A DNA stretch of 17,173 nt, taken from the NCBI GenBank assembly GCA_034409055.1, contig DAOUMU010000133.1, forward strand, positions 1 through 17,173, in the 5' to 3' direction. The stretch comes from DAOUMU01 sp034409055. Its GTDB lineage: Bacteria > Chloroflexota > Anaerolineae > 4572-78 > J111. Made by a program: the position numbers and the translations under genes. How positions within the stretch are numbered: position 1 is the stretch's first letter; each line of letters begins with the position of its first letter. The notes below the pieces were generated by a model. The model had not been told where the DNA came from, searched no databases, and was given only the letters and a program-made list of their open reading frames with translations. This document shows positions 13,611 through 17,173 of the stretch, in pieces.

Positions 13611-13731
13611 GAGTAGTGATACGAGCCAGGGATGACGGTAGGTCTTTATGTTAAAACGAACCGGCGAATGGCGAATGGGGTTTCCGCCTTCATCCTTCAT
13701 CCCTCATACTTCCCCCACCCCCCTGCTTTAG
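13611..13731. other. Intergenic spacer with minor heptamer repeats
   Basis: No gene is seen. It contains two GGCGAAT units (13663-13676) and three CATCCTT-type units (13691-13711), followed by a C-rich stretch. Confidence 0.5.
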
Positions 13732-13751
13732 GAATCTGAAATTCAGGATTC
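13732..13751 (-). repeat. Hairpin at the stop codon of the NACHT gene
   Basis: GAATC-TGA-AAT-TCA-(G)-GATTC forms an 8-bp stem with one bulged base and a 3-nt loop, directly beyond the TGA. No T-tract follows, so it is not a normal rho-independent terminator. It contains the 12-mer CTGAAATTCAGG that also occurs just before the gene's Shine-Dalgarno. Confidence 0.55.
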
Positions 13752-16700
13752 AGAAGCCAGAAACAATGGGGGACACCAAACGAAATCCGACAAAGTTGTA
13801 TCTGTCGTACGGGAAGCTACCATAAGGCGACCTACTAAAAGAGTACCAGTCACGCCCCCTAACTTGAGCACGCTCCTTGTTCCAATCCCACGCCCCACCA
13901 CGAAGAATATAGACAGGATCGCTTGGAGTGGTCGTCCATTCCCAAACATTGCCACCTAGGTCCATCAAGCTAAAGGGCTGGCTGATTCCCAAAGGATACA
14001 TAGTCACTGGTGAGGTTCCATTCAGATCCGCCTCCTCGGTATTGGCCCGAGCCCGAATAGCCGCTTCCTTCCGTGTAGCTGAACTTGCCAGTCGGTCCCA
14101 GGGATAACGATCCGTGTAAGCCGCTCCACCGGCCATTTTTTCCCACTCGGTTTCGCTGGGCAGGCGCACGTTGGTAGCGCTCATTTCTAGTAGATCCGCA
14201 ACTAGGACTCGATTCCCAGGTGGTAGACCAATCTGATCACCACTGGCCTGTCGAAGCAATTCCGTCAACCAAGCTGCGTAAGCGACAGCTTCGTACCAGG
14301 AAACACCTACCACCGGATAACCCCGCCGCTGTTGGCCAAAGCGGGTGTCATTCCACCAACGCGGTGCTGACCATTCAAATCTCTCTCGATAGTGCCACCC
14401 CTCACTCTCTTTCCCCCCCCAATAAGCCGGATTTTCATACTCCCCGGCCACAACAAACTGCTCAAACTGGGCATTGGTGACCGGGTATTTCATGACCAGT
14501 AAATCGCCGCCGTCGTCGGCGCAATCAGGACAGCGCAGCCAGGCATTCAGGTCGGGGGGCAGCCAGCCTAACTCATCCAGGGCTTCGCCGACCTCGTAGC
14601 GGGTACGGACGGGGGTTTGGGGCGGATCGTGCGGTTGTTGGCTGTCGGGATCGAGGTCCTGCATGGTTTCGCGCAGAGCGTCGAGGACCCAGCGGCGGGT
14701 ACGGGGGCTGACGCTGCGGGGACCGATATCGGCCAGGGCCCGGCCGGCCAGGACCACCTGCCGCCCGGCGTTGGCCGGGTCGACCGGCTCCACCTTAAGC
14801 AGATCTTCGATAAAGTCGCTGGCGTCGTCCCGCCGGGCCTCGACAATGCCCAGTTGGCCGGCGGCCAGGAGGATGACCTCGTGCCAGCGGGGATCTTCCC
14901 AGTGGGCCTTGAGCATGCCCCGCCGCTCCTCGGCCCGCTGGCGGGCCATTTCCCGGGCAGCCAGGTACTCCTCGAAGGTCAGGTGGGAGAAGCCGAACTG
15001 GCCCAGGCCCCGCTCGGCCAGCAGGCCGGCTTCGTAGCGGGCGTGGTGGAGGAACCGCCGGCCAATCTCGGTGGCCTCCGCCTCAAAGCCCTCTTCGGCC
15101 AGGATGTCGACCAGCCGGGTCTGCCACTCCCGGAAGGAGGCCGTGCCGCCAGGGTGATGCTCGTGCAGCCAGTAGGCCAGGGGAGCCATGACCCGGATGA
15201 CCGTCTCTTCGCCCAGGTCGGCCAGCGACTCGCTGGGCAGGCCGGTCTGGGCCTGCCGCCAGGATTCGATCAGGGTCTGGGCGCTGATTTCGTACAGCCG
15301 GATGCGGCGGTTGGGCAGCTTGCCCACGTTTTCGTGGATCAGGGCCAGGATGGTCAGCAGCAGGGGGTTGGTGGCCAGGCGGCGGACGCTGGGCCACTCC
15401 AGCACGCAGGGCAGGAGGTCGGCCAGGCGCTGCCCGGCCCGGGTGTGGGCTTCAGCCGGGGCCAGCTCCGGGTCGTGGGCCTGCTCGTGGGCGGTGTACC
15501 AGCGTAACAAAAAGGCCTCGATCTCGTCGGGCGGCTGGAGCGGGCTGAGTTGAACGTACTCCAGGCCGTGCAGGGAGTCATCCCAGTAGCCTTCAAGGCG
15601 GCTGGTGACCACCAGCCGGTTGGGGCGCTCTTCGGGGTCGCTGCACCAGCGGTCGGCAAATTGCTGCACCCCTTTCAGCACCTGCTGGCGCAGGCTCCGG
15701 CCCCGGACCGGGTCGTCCCCCACCTCGTCCAGGCCGTCCAGGAGGACCATACAGGCCCCCTTCTCCAGGGCCAGGCGCATCACCTCTCCCAGGCGGGGGA
15801 TGGTGTGGGCCTGCTCGACCAGTTGCAGCAGGAACTTATCCAGGGATAGGGCCGGGGTCTTTTTCAGGGCCTGGGCAAAGTCGGCCAGGCGGACCATGAG
15901 GGGGATGTAGGGCGCCTCCAGGCCCAGGCGGGTCGCCCCGCCGGAGCCGTAGGCCAGCATGAGAGCGATAAAGCGCAGGGAGATGGTTTTGCCCGCGCCC
16001 GGTTCGCCCAAAATGACCAGCTTCTGGGCCCGGGCCAGGGCGTCGGTGACCCGGTTTTGGCGCAGGGCCCGCTCTTCCTCGGCCAGGCGCTCGGTCTCCC
16101 GCATGGCCAGCAGTTGCTCCCGGGCCTGCCGGCGCTCGGCTTCATCACCCCCCACGCTGAGCAGGCCCAGCTCCAGGTAGATGTCGGCCAGGGGCAGGCG
16201 GATGTCCTGCCGCATCTGGACGATGCCCCGGAAGTCGTGCATTTTTAGATCACGAACCAGATCATCTCTGTAGAGGGTCTCAATAGTGGAGGCTTCAGCT
16301 TGACTTAGTCCCTGTTGTTTGATGACGACGCGCAGGGCTTCCCCCGCCTCCGTCTCGACGAAGACGTTGTCCAGCCGGGCCAGGTGGCTTAAAATTCCGG
16401 CCAACTGGCCCCGCTTGATCGCTTCGTCGGCGTATTCGACGAGGGGCCGCCAGGCCTCCAGCGAGTAGAGTTGGGCACGCAGGGCGACCAGCAGTTGGCT
16501 AAGCTGGTCCAGTTGGCTGCGCGGCCAGCCCAGGGCGATCACCAGTTCCTCGGGCGGGGCAGCGGTGGGGTCGGTGGCGGTCAAGATACTCCGGGCCACT
16601 TGACGACGTAAGGCGTCGTTCTTTTTAGCCGTCAGTCGGTCGAGACTAACTGTCTTGAGCCAACGTTGAAGGTCATCTTCATCATCCGTGGGTGCGCCAG

Positions 16701-16893
16701 CCTCAGCCAGAGTGGTTTGGACCGCTTTCCGCAGCGCTTTATCGGCTTCCGCCTTGTGCAAAAATCGCTGCAACTTTAACCGAACCGGCTCTACAAGCAA
16801 ATCCGGGGTTGCGTTTGACAGCAATCCCTGGCCAACTCGTTTCAGTCCCCAGGCCACGGCACCAGCAATAGCGGCAATGGTGATCGGTTCCAT
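13750..16893 (-). CDS. STAND NTPase: NACHT domain fused to a C-terminal FGE/C-type-lectin-like domain
   Basis: The protein is 1047 aa from ATG 16893, preceded by AGGAGG (16900-16905) with 6-nt spacing; a 45-residue upstream extension is rejected. Residues 1-290 are mostly helical with no recognised effector. The NACHT ATPase follows: Walker A GEPGAGKT (296-303), Walker B VLLDGLDE (383-390), sensor VVTSR (428-432), NPLLLTILALIH (509-520) and FGFSHLTFEEYLAA (633-646). Residues about 797-1041 are an FGE-sulfatase/SUMF1-type fold: KYPVTNAQFEQFV, YPVVGVSWYEAVAYAAWL, VRLPSETEWEKMAGG, DLGGNVWEWT, LRGGAWDW, VGFRLV. The usual IPAGxFxMGS entry strand is missing, and no cysteine is present where FGE catalytic cysteines sit, so this part is probably a binding module. 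STAND proteins sense a ligand and oligomerise, often in phage defence or signalling; that role is inferred. GC is about 70-75% in the NACHT core but about 50-60% at both ends. A C8 run lies at 14413-14420. Confidence 0.9.
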   Translation of the reverse strand: MEPITIAAIAGAVAWGLKRVGQGLLSNATPDLLVEPVRLKLQRFLHKAEADKALRKAVQTTLAEAGAPTDDEDDLQRWLKTVSLDRLTAKKNDALRRQVARSILTATDPTAAPPEELVIALGWPRSQLDQLSQLLVALRAQLYSLEAWRPLVEYADEAIKRGQLAGILSHLARLDNVFVETEAGEALRVVIKQQGLSQAEASTIETLYRDDLVRDLKMHDFRGIVQMRQDIRLPLADIYLELGLLSVGGDEAERRQAREQLLAMRETERLAEEERALRQNRVTDALARAQKLVILGEPGAGKTISLRFIALMLAYGSGGATRLGLEAPYIPLMVRLADFAQALKKTPALSLDKFLLQLVEQAHTIPRLGEVMRLALEKGACMVLLDGLDEVGDDPVRGRSLRQQVLKGVQQFADRWCSDPEERPNRLVVTSRLEGYWDDSLHGLEYVQLSPLQPPDEIEAFLLRWYTAHEQAHDPELAPAEAHTRAGQRLADLLPCVLEWPSVRRLATNPLLLTILALIHENVGKLPNRRIRLYEISAQTLIESWRQAQTGLPSESLADLGEETVIRVMAPLAYWLHEHHPGGTASFREWQTRLVDILAEEGFEAEATEIGRRFLHHARYEAGLLAERGLGQFGFSHLTFEEYLAAREMARQRAEERRGMLKAHWEDPRWHEVILLAAGQLGIVEARRDDASDFIEDLLKVEPVDPANAGRQVVLAGRALADIGPRSVSPRTRRWVLDALRETMQDLDPDSQQPHDPPQTPVRTRYEVGEALDELGWLPPDLNAWLRCPDCADDGGDLLVMKYPVTNAQFEQFVVAGEYENPAYWGGKESEGWHYRERFEWSAPRWWNDTRFGQQRRGYPVVGVSWYEAVAYAAWLTELLRQASGDQIGLPPGNRVLVADLLEMSATNVRLPSETEWEKMAGGAAYTDRYPWDRLASSATRKEAAIRARANTEEADLNGTSPVTMYPLGISQPFSLMDLGGNVWEWTTTPSDPVYILRGGAWDWNKERAQVRGRDWYSFSRSPYGSFPYDRYNFVGFRLVSPIVSGF

Positions 16894-16899
16894 AGGTTT

Positions 16900-16915
16900 C
16901 CTCCTGAAATTCAGG
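16900..16915 (-). promoter_or_regulatory. Shine-Dalgarno overlapping a 13-bp palindrome upstream of the NACHT gene
   Basis: AGGAGG (16900-16905, minus strand) lies 6 nt before the ATG. It overlaps CCTGAAATTCAGG (16903-16915), a perfect 6+1+6 palindrome that could be an operator or a small mRNA hairpin hiding the ribosome binding site. The 12-mer CTGAAATTCAGG recurs at the gene's 3' end (13736-13747). Confidence 0.5.
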
Positions 16916-16933
16916 GTAACCCCCATTACATTC

Positions 16934-16963
16934 AGTATACAACAAAAACACCGCCAGAGACAA
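16934..16963 (-). promoter_or_regulatory. Weak candidate promoter of the NACHT gene
   Basis: TATACT (16934-16939) is preceded on the minus strand, after 18 nt, by TTGTCT (16958-16963). The boxes equal those of the candidate promoter at 12736-12763. The -35 box lies in the loop of the upstream terminator hairpin, so the two signals overlap. Confidence 0.35.
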
Positions 16964-16977
16964 CCCCTGGCGGCGTT
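16943..16977 (-). terminator. Rho-independent terminator ending the upstream minus-strand gene
   Basis: A 7-bp GC-rich stem, CCGCCAG (16951-16957) and CTGGCGG (16967-16973), has a 9-nt loop and can extend through AAAC/GTTT after one mismatch. On the minus strand it is followed by TGTTTTTGTTG. It separates the NACHT gene from whatever is transcribed from beyond the right edge. Confidence 0.7.
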
Positions 16978-17029
16978 TCGTTCGTTGTCAATTGTATGTT
17001 GTCCGTGGTCTGCTACTATGCCATCCAAA

Positions 17030-17057
17030 CGACTGACGACTGACGACTAACCACGGA
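17030..17057. repeat. 7-bp tandem repeats CGACTGA/CCACGGA
   Basis: Consecutive heptamers read CGACTGA, CGACTGA, CGACTAA and CCACGGA, in intergenic DNA. They belong to the same period-7 family as the arrays inside the glycosyltransferase genes. Confidence 0.75.
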
Positions 17058-17099
17058 CCACGCCTAAGAAACAAATCTTTGCTCGCGGCGTGGTCCGTG
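17052..17099. repeat. 13-bp perfect inverted repeat
   Basis: CACGGACCACGCC (17052-17064) and GGCGTGGTCCGTG (17087-17099) are exact inverted copies with a 22-nt spacer. No T-tract follows. The remainder to the window end (17100-17173) shows no recognisable gene. Confidence 0.7.
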
Positions 17100-17173
17100 A
17101 CCCGCCCCCGCTCCCGGCCCGGCGTGGAGCGTCTGTTTCTGCCCCATTGAAGACCTGGCAGTCTGGGCCCCGG

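Noticed and set aside
13500..13750. Search for a DGR template repeat or reverse transcriptase next to the NACHT gene
   Set aside because: No second copy of the 3' end of the gene and no reverse transcriptase frame was found by eye in this window, so a complete DGR is not claimed.
14617..15507. Long plus-strand open frame of 296 codons opposite the NACHT gene
   Set aside because: It lies in the GC-rich core where antisense frames stay open; its product is a low-complexity Gly/Gln/Leu-rich sequence, and the opposite strand carries clear NACHT motifs.
16894..17028. Upstream extension of the NACHT protein by 45 residues
   Set aside because: It would read through the terminator hairpin and promoter region; the ATG at 16893 has a perfect AGGAGG.

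Overview
The window looks like a chromosomal piece of an uncultured Chloroflexota bacterium (Anaerolineae/Caldilineae-like). This is an inference from three things: DUF2079 and GT39 membrane proteins carrying extra C-terminal beta-sandwich modules, a large NACHT protein fused to a formylglycine-generating-enzyme (FGE)-like domain, and many short tandem repeats of mostly 7-bp units. All well-supported genes lie on the minus strand. One possible gene fragment lies on the plus strand.

Layout from right to left, in the direction of transcription. (1) 17173-16943: repeats, an inverted repeat and a minus-strand terminator that ends whatever lies upstream. (2) 16893-13750: a 1047-aa STAND NTPase with an N-terminal helical region, a NACHT ATPase and a C-terminal FGE/C-type-lectin-like domain. 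It is probably a sensor or defence protein and has its own promoter and a strong Shine-Dalgarno. (3) 13610-12889: a REP-associated tyrosine transposase (RAYT) bracketed by three copies of its presumed REP. Two copies form a 21-bp inverted pair upstream, and one overlaps the transposase stop codon. (4) 12698-11408: a two-gene unit, made of an unrecognised basic protein with a FLVDLGCLGVK motif and an isoprenylcysteine-methyltransferase-like membrane protein. (5) 11398-11138: a non-coding patchwork of inverted and tandem repeats. (6) 11156-10779 (+): what looks like the ligand-binding half of a TetR regulator without its HTH. (7) 10702-10672: a bidirectional terminator-like hairpin. (8) 10615-282: a four-gene operon (GT39, GT39, DUF2079, GT39) with overlapping or near-abutting ends.

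The four membrane proteins are GT-C-fold or GT-C-like enzymes that probably move sugars from polyprenyl-phosphate donors onto surface glycans or proteins outside the membrane. Each ends in one to three copies of the same beta-sandwich-like module, about seven in all. Their hydrophilic loops and some N-termini are literally encoded by 7- and 8-bp tandem repeats. Because these units are not multiples of three, copy-number change would shift the frame, so the operon could behave as a set of phase-variable contingency genes (hypothesis).

The most interesting items are the repeat-built loops in the glycosyltransferases, the NACHT-FGE protein (no visible FGE catalytic cysteines, a lectin-like tail rich in NNY codons as in diversity-generating retroelement targets, and a GC-rich core between GC-poorer ends), and the REP/RAYT unit. 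No reverse transcriptase, template repeat, CRISPR array, tRNA or rRNA was seen.
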